A stretch of 64,000 nucleotides of DNA, from contig NZ_JAPCKJ010000003.1 of NCBI RefSeq assembly GCF_034439435.1, positions 434,001 through 498,000 on the forward strand. Direction: 5' to 3'. Source of the stretch: Sarcina sp034439435 (lineage in GTDB: Bacteria > Bacillota > Clostridia > Clostridiales > Clostridiaceae). This document shows, piece by piece, positions 53,804-63,240 of the stretch (the first letter of the stretch is position 1; each line of letters begins with the position of its first letter). The notes below the pieces were generated by a model. It had not been told where the DNA came from, searched no databases, and saw only the letters and a program-made list of their open reading frames with translations. The position numbers were made by a program, and so were the translations under genes.

Positions 53804-54604
53804 ATGAAAACAGCTTATGACTTTATAATTGCTTTAATATTAGCATTTGTATTAGTAATGATGAAACAATACATTCTTGCATTGCTTGTTGTATTAATCT
53901 ATGCTTTATACAAATATAATAAGAAAAAGCCATACATTTTAGCTTATAAGGGTAATGTTGCCTTTAAAAATGGTGAAAGGGAAAAATCCTTAGAACTTTA
54001 TAAAAAAGCTTGTACATATAAAAATACTAGTGATAGCATAAGACTTCAATATGCATACCTTACACTTTATTTAGGTAATTTAGATGAAGCAACTAAGCTT
54101 TTACAGGCTATTGACTATGATAAATTACCTGAAAGATTAAGAGCTTCTTATACAATGACAGACTCTCTTATAACTTGGAAAAATGGAGACTTAAAGAAAG
54201 CTATTGAAAATCTAAGAAAACTTCACACTGAGTATGAAAATACTACAGTTTATGAAACATTAGGATATTTCTTAGTTTTAGATAAAGATTACGATGAAGC
54301 ACTACAATATAATCTTTTAGCTTATGAATATGATTCTGATAATGTTGTTATAACTGATAATTTAGCTGAATCATACTATTTTACTGGTAATGTAGAAAAG
54401 GCTAAAGAACTTTATAAAAAGCTTTTAGAAAATGATCCTGGTATTCCAGAGCCATACTATTATTATGGGCTTATTCTTAAAGATGAAGGAGATATAGAAG
54501 GAGCTTTAGAGGTTTTTGACAAAGCTTTAACTAAAAGAGAGTCTTATTTCTCAGTACTTAACAAAGATAAAATAAGAGCTGCAATAGCAGAGTTAAAAAT
54601 ATAG
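53804..54604 (+). CDS. membrane-anchored TPR-repeat protein
   Basis: A 266-residue protein with an N-terminal hydrophobic hairpin (about 6-36: FIIALILAFVLVMM, YILALLVVLIYAL) that should anchor it in the membrane, followed by tetratricopeptide-type helical repeats: AYKGNVAFKNGEREKSLELYKKA, LYLGNLDEATKLLQAI, ETLGYFLVLDKDYDEALQYN, AESYYFTGNVEKAKELYKKL and YYYGLILKDEGDIEGALEVFDKA (each shown in part). Such proteins act as scaffolds, but the partner is unknown. The ATG at 53804 follows GGAGGCG; the frame extends nine codons upstream into that site. Confidence 0.83.
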   Translation: MKTAYDFIIALILAFVLVMMKQYILALLVVLIYALYKYNKKKPYILAYKGNVAFKNGEREKSLELYKKACTYKNTSDSIRLQYAYLTLYLGNLDEATKLLQAIDYDKLPERLRASYTMTDSLITWKNGDLKKAIENLRKLHTEYENTTVYETLGYFLVLDKDYDEALQYNLLAYEYDSDNVVITDNLAESYYFTGNVEKAKELYKKLLENDPGIPEPYYYYGLILKDEGDIEGALEVFDKALTKRESYFSVLNKDKIRAAIAELKI

Positions 54605-54641
54605 TAAAAAAAGCATTAGATCAAATCTAATGCTTTTTTTA
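54605..54641. terminator. bidirectional terminator between the TPR gene and ulaE
   Basis: AAAAGCATTAGAT and ATCTAATGCTTTTTTT form a perfect 13-pair stem between convergent genes. Confidence 0.9.
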
Positions 54642-54644
54642 ACC

Positions 54645-55493
54645 TTATTTTCTTAAAGCTCTATTGAATTTTTCTTCTATAAATTCTCTTGAATTCTTTA
54701 TCTCAACTCTATAGTCACCAGTACCTGTGTACCAGAACTCAGTAACAAATCTTCTTACTCCCATGTTATATGATTCTTTTATTATACTTTCAAAATCAAC
54801 ATGTCCAGTTCCAAATGGAATTTCTCTAAACTTACCTGGTTTTGTTTCCTTAAGATGAACAGCCATTATGTGACCTTTACCAATTCTTAAATCTTCAATA
54901 ACATTTTTATTATATTTAGTAGCAGCATTAGTTATATTTCCGCAGTCAGGATAAACCCCTAAGTATGGTGAATCAACCTTTTTAACATAACTCATAGCTT
55001 TTTCAACTGTGTTCATAAACTCAGTTTCCATAGTTTCGAAAGCTAAAATTATTCCTGATCTGGCAGCCATTTCAACAGCTTTTTTTAGATTTTCATAGAA
55101 TAATTTTCTTGTTTCTTCACTACCCTCTTCATAATAAACATCATACCCTGCTAATTGAATTATCCTAATTCCTAAATCATCAGCTAACTCTATAGCCTTC
55201 TCCATTATTCTCATACCACGATTTCTAGTTGTTTCATCTGCACTCCCTATAGGATATTTTCTATGTCCACTAAGACACATAGTTCTTATTGGAAGACCAA
55301 CTTCATACATAAGGTCTACTAAAACCTTTCTTTCTTCTTTTGTCATATCAAGTCTTTTTAACTTTTCATCAGTTTCATCTATGCTCATTTCTAAAAAATC
55401 AAAATTATTATCTTTTGCACATTGAAGTTTTTCTCTCCAAGTAAGTGTATTTGGCATAGCTTTCTCATATAATCCAATAAAATATTCCTTCAT
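54645..55493 (-). CDS. ulaE: L-xylulose/L-ribulose 5-phosphate 3-epimerase, UlaE-like
   Basis: TIM-barrel epimerase that acts on L-xylulose 5-phosphate in L-ascorbate breakdown. The 282-residue protein matches the UlaE/SgbU length and motifs: ALPNTLTWREKL-like start (AMPNTLTWREKLQCAKDNNF), RTMCLSGHRKYPIGSAD, RIIQLAGYDVYYE, YPDCGNIT and AVHLKETKPGKFR with metal-binding Glu, Asp and His. The frame opens at a TTG inside the AAAGGAG region; the ATG at 55493 is right. It lies 18 bases after ulaF as the last gene of the ula operon. Confidence 0.9.
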   Translation of the reverse strand: MKEYFIGLYEKAMPNTLTWREKLQCAKDNNFDFLEMSIDETDEKLKRLDMTKEERKVLVDLMYEVGLPIRTMCLSGHRKYPIGSADETTRNRGMRIMEKAIELADDLGIRIIQLAGYDVYYEEGSEETRKLFYENLKKAVEMAARSGIILAFETMETEFMNTVEKAMSYVKKVDSPYLGVYPDCGNITNAATKYNKNVIEDLRIGKGHIMAVHLKETKPGKFREIPFGTGHVDFESIIKESYNMGVRRFVTEFWYTGTGDYRVEIKNSREFIEEKFNRALRK

Positions 55494-55511
55494 TTTAATC
55501 AACTCCTTTTC

Positions 55512-56210
55512 TTAAGCTCCTGTTTGTCCATAGTAAGAATTTGGACCATGCTTTCTTGAAAAGTGTTTATTTAATAAATCATCAGACATACTATCTACAT
55601 TTTTATTTGCTAATATTTCTGTATTGTATGCCATCATTGCTACTTCTTCTAGAACAACAGCATTATGAACAGCCTCTTTAGCATCCTTTCCCCAAGTAAA
55701 AGGACCATGATTTTTAACAAGTACTGCTGGAATATTCTCTGGATTCATGTCCTTGAATCTTTCAACAATTACAACTCCTGTATTATATTCATAATTTCCT
55801 TCAATCTCTTCTCTAGTCATGTCTCTTGTACAAGGAATTTCATCAGCAAAATAGTCTGCCTGAGTTGTTCCATATGGTTTTATTCCTCTTCCTGCTTGTG
55901 CAAATATTGTTGCCCATCTAGAATGGGTATGAACTATTCCTCCTATATTCTTAAACTCCTTGTAAAGTTTCAAATGAGTACCTGTATCTGATGAAGGTTT
56001 ATATTTTCCTTCAACAACATTTCCTCCTAAATCAACCACAACCATATCTTCTGGTTTCATTGTGTCATACTCAACTCCTGATGGTTTAATTACAACAAGT
56101 CCTTTTTCTCTATCTATGGCAGAAACATTGCCCCATGTAAATGTTACTAAATTATATTTTGGAAGAAGCATATTAGCTTCGTAAACTTCTTTTTTTAAGT
56201 TCTCTAACAT
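55512..56210 (-). CDS. ulaF: L-ribulose-5-phosphate 4-epimerase, UlaF/AraD family
   Basis: Zinc-dependent class II aldolase-type epimerase giving D-xylulose 5-phosphate, the final step into the pentose phosphate pathway. The 232-residue protein has FTWGNVSAIDREKGLVVIKPSG, the zinc His-x-His in GIVHTHSRWATIFAQAG and a later KNHGPFTWG. The context with UlaE and a UlaABC transporter favours UlaF over arabinose-specific AraD. The start has AAGGAGG. Confidence 0.92.
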   Translation of the reverse strand: MLENLKKEVYEANMLLPKYNLVTFTWGNVSAIDREKGLVVIKPSGVEYDTMKPEDMVVVDLGGNVVEGKYKPSSDTGTHLKLYKEFKNIGGIVHTHSRWATIFAQAGRGIKPYGTTQADYFADEIPCTRDMTREEIEGNYEYNTGVVIVERFKDMNPENIPAVLVKNHGPFTWGKDAKEAVHNAVVLEEVAMMAYNTEILANKNVDSMSDDLLNKHFSRKHGPNSYYGQTGA

Positions 56211-56348
56211 ATAAAAGATCCTCCTTAGACTCTTAATAACCCTTATAGCAAAATTTGTTTTTCAGTATTTAGTATTAATTCGCTTAATAAACTTTAAAAT
56301 AAAGCTCTCTTATTAATTAACAAACTAAAATAAACTTATTATCTTTTA

Positions 56349-57383
56349 TTAATCAGTAACAATATATAGGGCAGCTTGTCCAAGCTCTCTATTTGCAGAT
56401 ATTATTATATCTCTATCATCTTCATTTAAAACGGCAACATTACTTGGTCCAACCCCTGACTCAATAACTACAGTTTCAAATTCTAATTTTTCTTTATCAG
56501 TACATTGAATATAAAATAAATCTTTATCGCATCTTCTATAACCACCTATTATAGTTGGAACTCCTCTTAGCTTACCACCCCAAACAACATGTCCAAAATC
56601 CATTTCTTTTGGATACTCATAAATAATTTTATATTCATCTCCATACTTTTTATTTATTCTGAAATGTTTACCATGGAATTCTTCAATAGTAACTAATTCA
56701 TCTTCACCATCTTCATCTATATCTACAACAGCTACATCACTTGTAGGTCTATTCATTATTTTTTCAATAATCCATTCCTCATTATCACTTTGAGGTGGTG
56801 TTACTCTAAATACTCCTTCTTGAGATGTTACTAAACCAACCATTTTTCCATCATGATATGCTCTACAATATCCATGATTTTTAGTTAATCCGTCTTTTAT
56901 AACCTTAAGCTCAATAGGATTATTTAAATCTTCTGAAATTTCTCCTACATATATCTTACCTGGATCGCTCCAATCATCTTTAAATTGCTTACTATTACAT
57001 AAAACTGCTCCTAAGAAATACAACTTTCCATTAGCTTCTAAAATATCGAAACGATGTAGATATGGTAGCTTAAATAATGTTTTTATTTCCCACTTTCCAT
57101 TTTCATATCTTCCCCATACTATCTCAGCATCTTCTGATTGAAATGTAGGGAAAAATCTTTGAACTGCTAGAAAATCGCCATTTTTTCCTGGGATAGGAAT
57201 TATAGACATTGTTCCTCCTGGACCATCCCAAACAGTTGATTGTTTAAAATCATCGCCCTCATACATGAAGCAAGGACCTTCTCCTTCAGTTGCTATAAGT
57301 ATTTTTCTATCTCCATCAATAACAGTACTACTTGTTGCATAACATCTATGTAAGTCAGTTAAAAACTTCTTTTCTATTTTCAT
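56349..57383 (-). CDS. beta-propeller-like protein in the ula operon, function unknown
   Basis: A 344-residue cytoplasmic protein with repeated WD/FG-GAP-like blades: ILIATEGEGPCFMYEGDD, DVAVVDIDEDGEDELVTIEEFHGK, VPTIIGGYRRCDKDLFYIQC and DIIISANRELGQAALYIVTD. One blade has the calcium-type DIDEDGEDE loop. No signal peptide is seen. The canonical E. coli ula operon has no such gene and carries ulaD (3-keto-L-gulonate-6-phosphate decarboxylase), which is not seen here. A role as a sugar-acid lactonase, isomerase or binding protein is possible but unproven. The start has TAGGAGGA. Confidence 0.65.
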   Translation of the reverse strand: MKIEKKFLTDLHRCYATSSTVIDGDRKILIATEGEGPCFMYEGDDFKQSTVWDGPGGTMSIIPIPGKNGDFLAVQRFFPTFQSEDAEIVWGRYENGKWEIKTLFKLPYLHRFDILEANGKLYFLGAVLCNSKQFKDDWSDPGKIYVGEISEDLNNPIELKVIKDGLTKNHGYCRAYHDGKMVGLVTSQEGVFRVTPPQSDNEEWIIEKIMNRPTSDVAVVDIDEDGEDELVTIEEFHGKHFRINKKYGDEYKIIYEYPKEMDFGHVVWGGKLRGVPTIIGGYRRCDKDLFYIQCTDKEKLEFETVVIESGVGPSNVAVLNEDDRDIIISANRELGQAALYIVTD

Positions 57384-57490
57384 CTTATATTCCTCCTAGA
57401 TTATAAATAATTAAAATAAAGTCTCATTTATAACATAGTACCTATCTCTTAACCCTCTAAGAAATAAGTACTATATCATAACTTTTATAT

Positions 57491-57781
57491 TTATTTATTT
57501 ACTATATTTTCTACAATCTTTTCTTCAATTTCTTTTTCTGATAAAAGATTTTTAAGTCCTATAACAATAGTTCCTGAAGCCTTTGCTTTATCAAAATTTC
57601 CTTTTAATGCATCTGAACAGAATACTACATCATAACTTGAAGCTTCTGTTTTTGCTGCTCCTATACTTGTATGATGAATTGATACAGGAATATTTAACTT
57701 TTTAAATATCTTCTCTATTTTCATTTTTATAATTTGACTTGATCCCATTCCATTTCCACATGCTGCTATTACTTTTAACAT
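57491..57781 (-). CDS. ulaB: PTS L-ascorbate-type IIB component
   Basis: A 96-residue PTS phosphocarrier. The phosphocysteine is Cys8 in VIAACGNGMGSSQIIKMKIE, the pattern of the ascorbate-galactitol IIB family. It passes phosphate from UlaC to the sugar carried by UlaA. GGAGGAG precedes the ATG. Confidence 0.92.
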   Translation of the reverse strand: MLKVIAACGNGMGSSQIIKMKIEKIFKKLNIPVSIHHTSIGAAKTEASSYDVVFCSDALKGNFDKAKASGTIVIGLKNLLSEKEIEEKIVENIVNK

Positions 57782-57895
57782 AAATATCTCCTCCTAATTA
57801 ACACCAATTATTTTTATCTATATATTTTAATTTTGATCTATTTTATTTTGATAGTTAGTACTTAACAGTGGTACTAACTATAAATTGATTTGAAG

Positions 57896-59362
57896 CTAAT
57901 TTTGTACTTTTTCCTTTTCTTTGTCTTCTAAATATCCTTCATAATCTTCAACTAACTTAAAATAACCCTTTTTATTTTTAAAATATTGAATTTGAGGTAT
58001 TAAAAGCATTCCTACTACTGCTATTCCAACCCCTACATAAGCAAACTTGTCCATAAGAACTCCAACTACTGGCCATAATGTATCCCAATCAAAGTTTCCA
58101 TGCCATCCTCCAAATTGAGCTAATCCAAAATAGTAAGCAGCAAATGCTCCACCTAAAACCTGTATAACTCCTGAAACGAATGGAATTATCATGGCAGCCT
58201 TCAATCCACCTTTTCTGTTAGCAAACACTGCAAATGTAGCATTATCAAAGAATAATGGTACGAATCCACTTATTATAAGTACTGGACTTTGGAAAACTAC
58301 AAGTCCTATTATTGCTATAAATTGACCTACTGCTCCAAATAAGAATCCAATAGTGACTGCATTTGGATGTCCAAATCCATAAGTTGCTGCACAATCTACA
58401 GCTGGTACTGATCCTGGAAGTATTTTATTTGAAATACCTTGGAATGATTCAGTAAGTTCTGAAACGAACATTCTAACACCCATTTGTAATATACTTAAGT
58501 AAACTGCAAAGTTAAGTGATTTTTCTAGTATATAAAATAAGAAATTTGTATTTTGATCAAATCCCTTATCGATTGTATGCATTAAATCTGGTCCTAGTAT
58601 TCCCATAATTATTCCGAAGAAAACAGTCATTAATATGCCAGTTGCTACAACGTTATCACTAAATATAGATAAGAATCCTGGAAGTTCTAAATCCTCAATA
58701 CTCTTTTTACTATTTCCTATTTTTCCAGCTATTTTATCAGTTATCCAAACTCCTAACATTTGTTGATGACCTATTGCAAATCCACCACCTTCAGTAAGAT
58801 CTTGGCATGGTTCAACTGTAAGATTAGAAAATACTGCCCAGTATGTTCCAAGAAGTAATCCTAGCATTACTACTACTCCCATATTACTTAAATTTGGGAA
58901 ACATAAAAATACTAACCATAAAGCTGTAGCTGATTGTTGTACCATTACATGCCCTGTAATAAATACTGTACGAACCTTTGTAAATTTTCTAAGTAATACA
59001 AGTACTAAGTTGAATAAGAATGCTATAAGTAAAACTACCATCATCATAGAAAAAGATTTTCCTATATTCCCTATAGCCTCTTGAGCCGCTGTTTGTCCAA
59101 AATAAGGATCTATAACTGCCGCCTGTAAATTAAATCTATCTTTAAGGCCCGCAAGAATTGGACGGAAGTTACTAACAAGTCCACCTGCTGCAACATTTAA
59201 AATTAAATAACCGACTGTTGCCTTTATAAATCCTGCCAAAGCATCATAAAAAGGTCTCTTAAGTAATAAGTAACCAATAAGAACTATAAATCCAATGAAA
59301 AATGCAGGTTTTGTCAGAATGTTATTTTGGAAAAACTCCCAAATGCAGATTATAAAATCCAT
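57896..59362 (-). CDS. ulaA: PTS L-ascorbate-type IIC permease
   Basis: A 488-residue membrane protein with about eleven hydrophobic helices, from LTKPAFFIGFIVLIGYLLLK to a final VGIAVVGMLLIPQIQY, matching the UlaA (SgaT) family in length. Characteristic glycine-rich segments are GHVMVQQSATALWLVFLCFP and FGHPNAVTIGFLFGAVGQF. It transports and helps phosphorylate L-ascorbate or a related sugar acid. GGGAGGAG precedes the ATG. Confidence 0.93.
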   Translation of the reverse strand: MDFIICIWEFFQNNILTKPAFFIGFIVLIGYLLLKRPFYDALAGFIKATVGYLILNVAAGGLVSNFRPILAGLKDRFNLQAAVIDPYFGQTAAQEAIGNIGKSFSMMMVVLLIAFLFNLVLVLLRKFTKVRTVFITGHVMVQQSATALWLVFLCFPNLSNMGVVVMLGLLLGTYWAVFSNLTVEPCQDLTEGGGFAIGHQQMLGVWITDKIAGKIGNSKKSIEDLELPGFLSIFSDNVVATGILMTVFFGIIMGILGPDLMHTIDKGFDQNTNFLFYILEKSLNFAVYLSILQMGVRMFVSELTESFQGISNKILPGSVPAVDCAATYGFGHPNAVTIGFLFGAVGQFIAIIGLVVFQSPVLIISGFVPLFFDNATFAVFANRKGGLKAAMIIPFVSGVIQVLGGAFAAYYFGLAQFGGWHGNFDWDTLWPVVGVLMDKFAYVGVGIAVVGMLLIPQIQYFKNKKGYFKLVEDYEGYLEDKEKEKVQN

Positions 59363-59548
59363 AATACTTCTCCTCCCATATCCCTTTTCTTAACTTGTTC
59401 TAATATTATTTAAACTGTTTTAATTTATAACTTAACTGAAAACTAAATCAAATTAGTCTTACCTATTTACTATAGTTTCTACAGTACTTTAGTTTAAAAC
59501 CTACCTAAAGCACTGTAGAAACTTCAAAACTTGTTTTTTCAAAATCTC

Positions 59549-59983
59549 TTATACTAATTTTTTAAGATCCTCAACTGATTGAGCTTCTAAAAGCTTTTCT
59601 ACAGTTTCTTCATCTGAAATTAACTCAACCATTTTAGTTAAATTCTTTAAATGTACTTCATTATCTACTGAAGCTAAAACAAAGAATAATTGAGCATCAT
59701 ACTCTTCACCCTCACCAAAACTTACAGGAGTATTCGTTTTCATAAAACATATAGCTGTTTCATTAACTCCATGTTCTTCTTGTGCATGTGGTATAGCAAT
59801 CTTTGGTGCAATCACTATATATGGTCCATGTTTTTTAATACTCTTTATTATTAAATCCGCATATTCTTTTTCGATAACTTTTTCTTTTTCTAAGGGAGCG
59901 CATGCAGCCTTAACTGCATCTTCCCAATTATCAAAGCCATCATGAAAAGAATATCTACCTTTTTCTATTAATTCTTTTAACAT
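59549..59983 (-). CDS. ulaC: PTS L-ascorbate-type IIA component
   Basis: A 144-residue mannitol-fructose-type IIA protein. The phosphorylated residue is His66 in PKIAIPHAQEEHGVNE. It receives phosphate from HPr and hands it to UlaB. The frame opens five codons upstream at a GTG inside the GTGGAGG ribosome binding site; the ATG at 59983 is better. Confidence 0.92.
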   Translation of the reverse strand: MLKELIEKGRYSFHDGFDNWEDAVKAACAPLEKEKVIEKEYADLIIKSIKKHGPYIVIAPKIAIPHAQEEHGVNETAICFMKTNTPVSFGEGEEYDAQLFFVLASVDNEVHLKNLTKMVELISDEETVEKLLEAQSVEDLKKLV

Positions 59984-60007
59984 GATTATTTCCTCCACTC
60001 TTAAATC

Positions 60008-61072
60008 TTATAGGAATGAGTTATATGGTAAGTTTATATCTACAGAGAAACAATCATCGAATCCTCTTGGATAATGATATTCTCTCTTATCCTTATCTTC
60101 TGGGAATGTAAACTTTCCACCTACTTGCCATATAAATGGTATAAATTTATATTGTAATCTATATTTTTTCATGTCGTATAATGCTAAGATTTCATTTGTA
60201 TCAGCTTGGAAGTTTGACCATATATCATGATGGAATGGTATTACTACTTGAGTATTTAATGCTTCAGCCATTCTTAAAATATCTACTGATGTCATTTTAT
60301 CTGTAATACCTCTTGGATTTTCTCCATATGAGCCAAGGGCAACATCTATTTTATAATCATTTCCATGCTTAGCATAATAATTTGAATAATGTGAATCTCC
60401 ACTATGATAAAGATTTCCTCCTGGAGTTTCTATTAAATAGTTAACAGCCTTATAATCCATATCTACTGGCATCTTTCCTCTTAAATCTCCTTCTGGAGGA
60501 GCTGTTATTAAAGCTGTTCTATCGAAAGATTCTAAAGCATGTAATTGAATATCTTTTATTTTTATTACATCTCCAGGTTTAACAACTATACATCTTTCCT
60601 TTGGCACTCCCCATCCTATCCATTTATCAACACATGCTTGTGGTCCTATAAATGGAACATCTTCTGAACAATTTTTTAAAACTGCAGCTGCAACATTTAT
60701 ATCTATATGATCGTTATGATCATGTGTTGATATTATTGCATCAACATTCTTTATTGCAAATGGATCTAATACAAAAGGTGCAACTCTTAAATTAGGTTGT
60801 AGTTTCTTACCTCCACACATTCTTGCCATTTGATGCTCTGGATTTATGTAAGGATTCTTCTTTGTTCTTTTTCCACTTCCGCACCAAAAGTCTATACATA
60901 TGTTTGTATTCCCTTGAGTTTTAAGCCATATACCTGTACAACCAAGCCACCACATAGAAAATGTTCCTGGTTTAACCACTTCATTTTCTATCTCTTCATT
61001 TAACCAAGTTCCCCATTCTGGAAATGTATTTAAAATCCATGATTCTCTTGTTATTTCATTTACTTTACTCAT
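60008..61072 (-). CDS. ulaG: L-ascorbate-6-phosphate lactonase
   Basis: Opens the lactone of L-ascorbate 6-phosphate to 3-keto-L-gulonate 6-phosphate. The 354-residue metallo-beta-lactamase-fold protein equals E. coli UlaG in length and has the metal motif STHDHNDHID, LYHSGDSHYSNYY and VIPFHHDIWSNF. The ATG at 61072 is correctly spaced from GGTGGAGG; the frame's earlier ATG overlaps that site. First gene of the operon, 25 bases before ulaC. Confidence 0.95.
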   Translation of the reverse strand: MSKVNEITRESWILNTFPEWGTWLNEEIENEVVKPGTFSMWWLGCTGIWLKTQGNTNICIDFWCGSGKRTKKNPYINPEHQMARMCGGKKLQPNLRVAPFVLDPFAIKNVDAIISTHDHNDHIDINVAAAVLKNCSEDVPFIGPQACVDKWIGWGVPKERCIVVKPGDVIKIKDIQLHALESFDRTALITAPPEGDLRGKMPVDMDYKAVNYLIETPGGNLYHSGDSHYSNYYAKHGNDYKIDVALGSYGENPRGITDKMTSVDILRMAEALNTQVVIPFHHDIWSNFQADTNEILALYDMKKYRLQYKFIPFIWQVGGKFTFPEDKDKREYHYPRGFDDCFSVDINLPYNSFL

Positions 61073-61090
61073 AATTATACCTCCACCCAT

Positions 61091-61258
61091 TTGATTGTTT
61101 TGAACGTTTATTAAGTTTGTTCAATCACTTTATGATTAAATTATATACTGTAATTGTTTTCCTTGCAAGTATTTTCTGATTGTTTTTGTTATTTTTCTGT
61201 TTTTTTGTGCCATCAATCAAATAATTTCTAATTTTTATGTTCATTTTGATTATTTTTC
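61091..61258. promoter_or_regulatory. divergent ula control region with repeated TGATTGTTTT motifs
   Basis: The ulaG promoter is TTGCAA (61163-61168) and TATAAT (61140-61145), 17 bases apart on the minus strand. TGATTGTTTT-type motifs occur at about 61092 and 61178, with close variants at 61151 (TAATTGTTTT) and 61248 (TGATTATTTT). One lies between -35 and -10, the others flank it. Repeated sites around a promoter next to a DeoR gene suggest operators for that regulator. The remaining bases to 61516 are AT-rich without a gene. Confidence 0.55.
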
Positions 61259-61516
61259 ATTCTATTTACGTTGATTTATACTATTCTTTTATGTACAATT
61301 ATTATAAATAGTAATATGAAATTTAATGTTAGCTATAATAAACTTCAGTATTTAATTATTAAACTTAAATATAACTTCATATTTTTTAAAATTACTATCT
61401 ACAAATTTTAGTACTTTTTTAAATCATCTATATATAATTTTATTTTAGATTTATAATATTCGGAGAGATATTTATAGAAAATAATACCAAACAATATCGA
61501 TTAGGAGGCATTTATA

Positions 61517-62296
61517 ATGAAAAACGCAAAAGGCTTTGTTTTTAAAAGACAACAAGCAATATTAAAATATTTAAAAGAAAATAAATTTGCTAAAACAGAA
61601 GAATTAGCTACTTTATTAAAAACATCTAATATAACAATAAGAAGAGATTTTCAAAACCTAGAAAAAGAAGGAGTTATAAGAAGAAAATATGGTGGTGCTG
61701 AACTTATTGAAGGAGCTTTGAGCGAAGATCCTTATTTCAATCATAGTAATGTTGAAAGAGAAAAAATTAAAGATTCTATAGCTAAAAAAGCTGCTGAATT
61801 TATAGAAGACGGCGATAGTATATTCATAAACTCCAGTTCAACTGCAATAAAACTCTTAGAATATATAGAAGATAAAAGAGTTATGGTAATTACAAACAAT
61901 GGTAAAATCTTAGGTATGAATTTATCGCCTAATGTAGAGATAATACTTACAGGCGGTGAAGTATATGGAAGAAAGCAATCTATGGTTGGTGATATAGCCA
62001 CTCAGATAATTTCTAAAATAACTGCAACTAAATGTTTTATAGGAGTTAGTGGTATAAATGCTAATACAGGAATTAGTACATCTGTTCTCCAGGAAACCAC
62101 AGTAAATATGAAGATGCTAGAAAATTGTAATGGCCCAACTTTCGTCTTAGCAGATAACTCAAAAATAGGGATACATCATAATTTTTCTAGTGGAGATATT
62201 TCTAAAGTTAATTATGTAATCACAAATGAGATAGAAGATGATACGTCTGAACTTGAAAAATTAAGAGAAAAAGGAGTAAAAATAATATTCTCATAA
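61517..62296 (+). CDS. DeoR-family transcriptional regulator
   Basis: Probable repressor of the divergent ula operon, answering a phosphorylated sugar intermediate. The 259-residue protein has an N-terminal DeoR helix-turn-helix (about 8-60: RQQAILKYLKENKFAKTEEL, TSNITIRRDFQNLEKEGVI, RRKYGGAEL) and a C-terminal sugar-phosphate sensor domain (about 80-250: NSSSTAIKLLEYI, ITNNGKILGM, VGDIATQIISKI, VLADNSKIG). The ribosome binding site is TAGGAGG. The role is inferred from position, as with E. coli UlaR. Confidence 0.88.
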   Translation: MKNAKGFVFKRQQAILKYLKENKFAKTEELATLLKTSNITIRRDFQNLEKEGVIRRKYGGAELIEGALSEDPYFNHSNVEREKIKDSIAKKAAEFIEDGDSIFINSSSTAIKLLEYIEDKRVMVITNNGKILGMNLSPNVEIILTGGEVYGRKQSMVGDIATQIISKITATKCFIGVSGINANTGISTSVLQETTVNMKMLENCNGPTFVLADNSKIGIHHNFSSGDISKVNYVITNEIEDDTSELEKLREKGVKIIFS

Positions 62297-62343
62297 AATA
62301 ATATTTCAATATTTTTTTCTTATTAAAATTTATAAAACTTAAC

Positions 62344-62387
62344 TAAAAAAGATAAAAGCAAATTAATTACTTTTATCTTTTTTCATT
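62344..62387. terminator. bidirectional terminator between the DeoR gene and the activase gene
   Basis: AAAAAAGATAAAAG and CTTTTATCTTTTTT pair perfectly around an 11-base loop between convergent genes. Confidence 0.85.
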
Positions 62388-62410
62388 ACTTAAATTTAAT
62401 ACATAAAATA

Positions 62411-63232
62411 TTAAGTTATTATTGTATCCTTGCATCCATTAGATATAGATTTATCTTTCAACTGATTCATATAATCATCTCTTGGACTTATTCTACCATG
62501 AGCTTCTATGCCCTCTTCTCTAACACCAAACTGTCTATACTTTATAAGTTTATACCTACATTTATCACCAATTATTTTAGACACAACATCCACTGTTTTT
62601 TCACTATCTAAACCTGGTGCTATAACAGTTCTAACCTCATACATCTTATTTAAATCTAATATTCTTTTTAAATTCTCTAGTACTAATTTATTTGATGATT
62701 TAGTTAACCATATACTTTCTTCTTCATCAATAGACTTAACATCTAACATAAATTTATCTGTAAATTCTATAATCTCATGATTTAATTCAGTATTTCCATT
62801 AGTGTCAACAAAACATGTTAATCCCATCTTTTTAACTTCTTTAAAAAGTTTTATTAAAAAATCTGAGTTTAGAGTACATTCTCCTCCACTAACAGTTATT
62901 CCTCTTATAAAAAACCTATCATTTTCTATCTTTTTTATAAGTTCTTCTACTGAATAATCCTTAACCTTTGGAGAAGACATATGCTCACATATTTTTATGC
63001 ACTTATCGCAAGCAACACACTCCTCTTCATCCCAAATAACTTTTCCATCTTTAATTGATAATGCTCCTACTTCACAATTTTCAACACACTTTCCACAAGC
63101 TATACATTTATTGATAGTCTCAGGATTGTGGCAATATAGACATTGAAAATTACATCCTTGAAAAAATATAACCATTCTATTTCCTGGTCCATCGACACAA
63201 GAAAAAGGAATTATTTTATTTACTAAAGCCAT
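62411..63232 (-). CDS. yjjW: glycyl-radical enzyme activase, YjjW-like
   Basis: Radical SAM enzyme that installs the glycyl radical on its partner. The 273-residue protein has the SAM-cluster cysteines at C27, C31 and C34 (GCNFQCLYCHN), then two inserted ferredoxin-type clusters (CIACGKCVENC and CVACDKCIKIC) and the GGE motif in VSGGECTLN. This two-extra-cluster layout fits the YjjW group. Its ATG is eight bases after the stop of the adjacent glycyl-radical gene, so the pair is co-transcribed. The real substrate of this system is unknown. Confidence 0.9.
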   Translation of the reverse strand: MALVNKIIPFSCVDGPGNRMVIFFQGCNFQCLYCHNPETINKCIACGKCVENCEVGALSIKDGKVIWDEEECVACDKCIKICEHMSSPKVKDYSVEELIKKIENDRFFIRGITVSGGECTLNSDFLIKLFKEVKKMGLTCFVDTNGNTELNHEIIEFTDKFMLDVKSIDEEESIWLTKSSNKLVLENLKRILDLNKMYEVRTVIAPGLDSEKTVDVVSKIIGDKCRYKLIKYRQFGVREEGIEAHGRISPRDDYMNQLKDKSISNGCKDTIIT

Positions 63233-63240
63233 AATATCAC

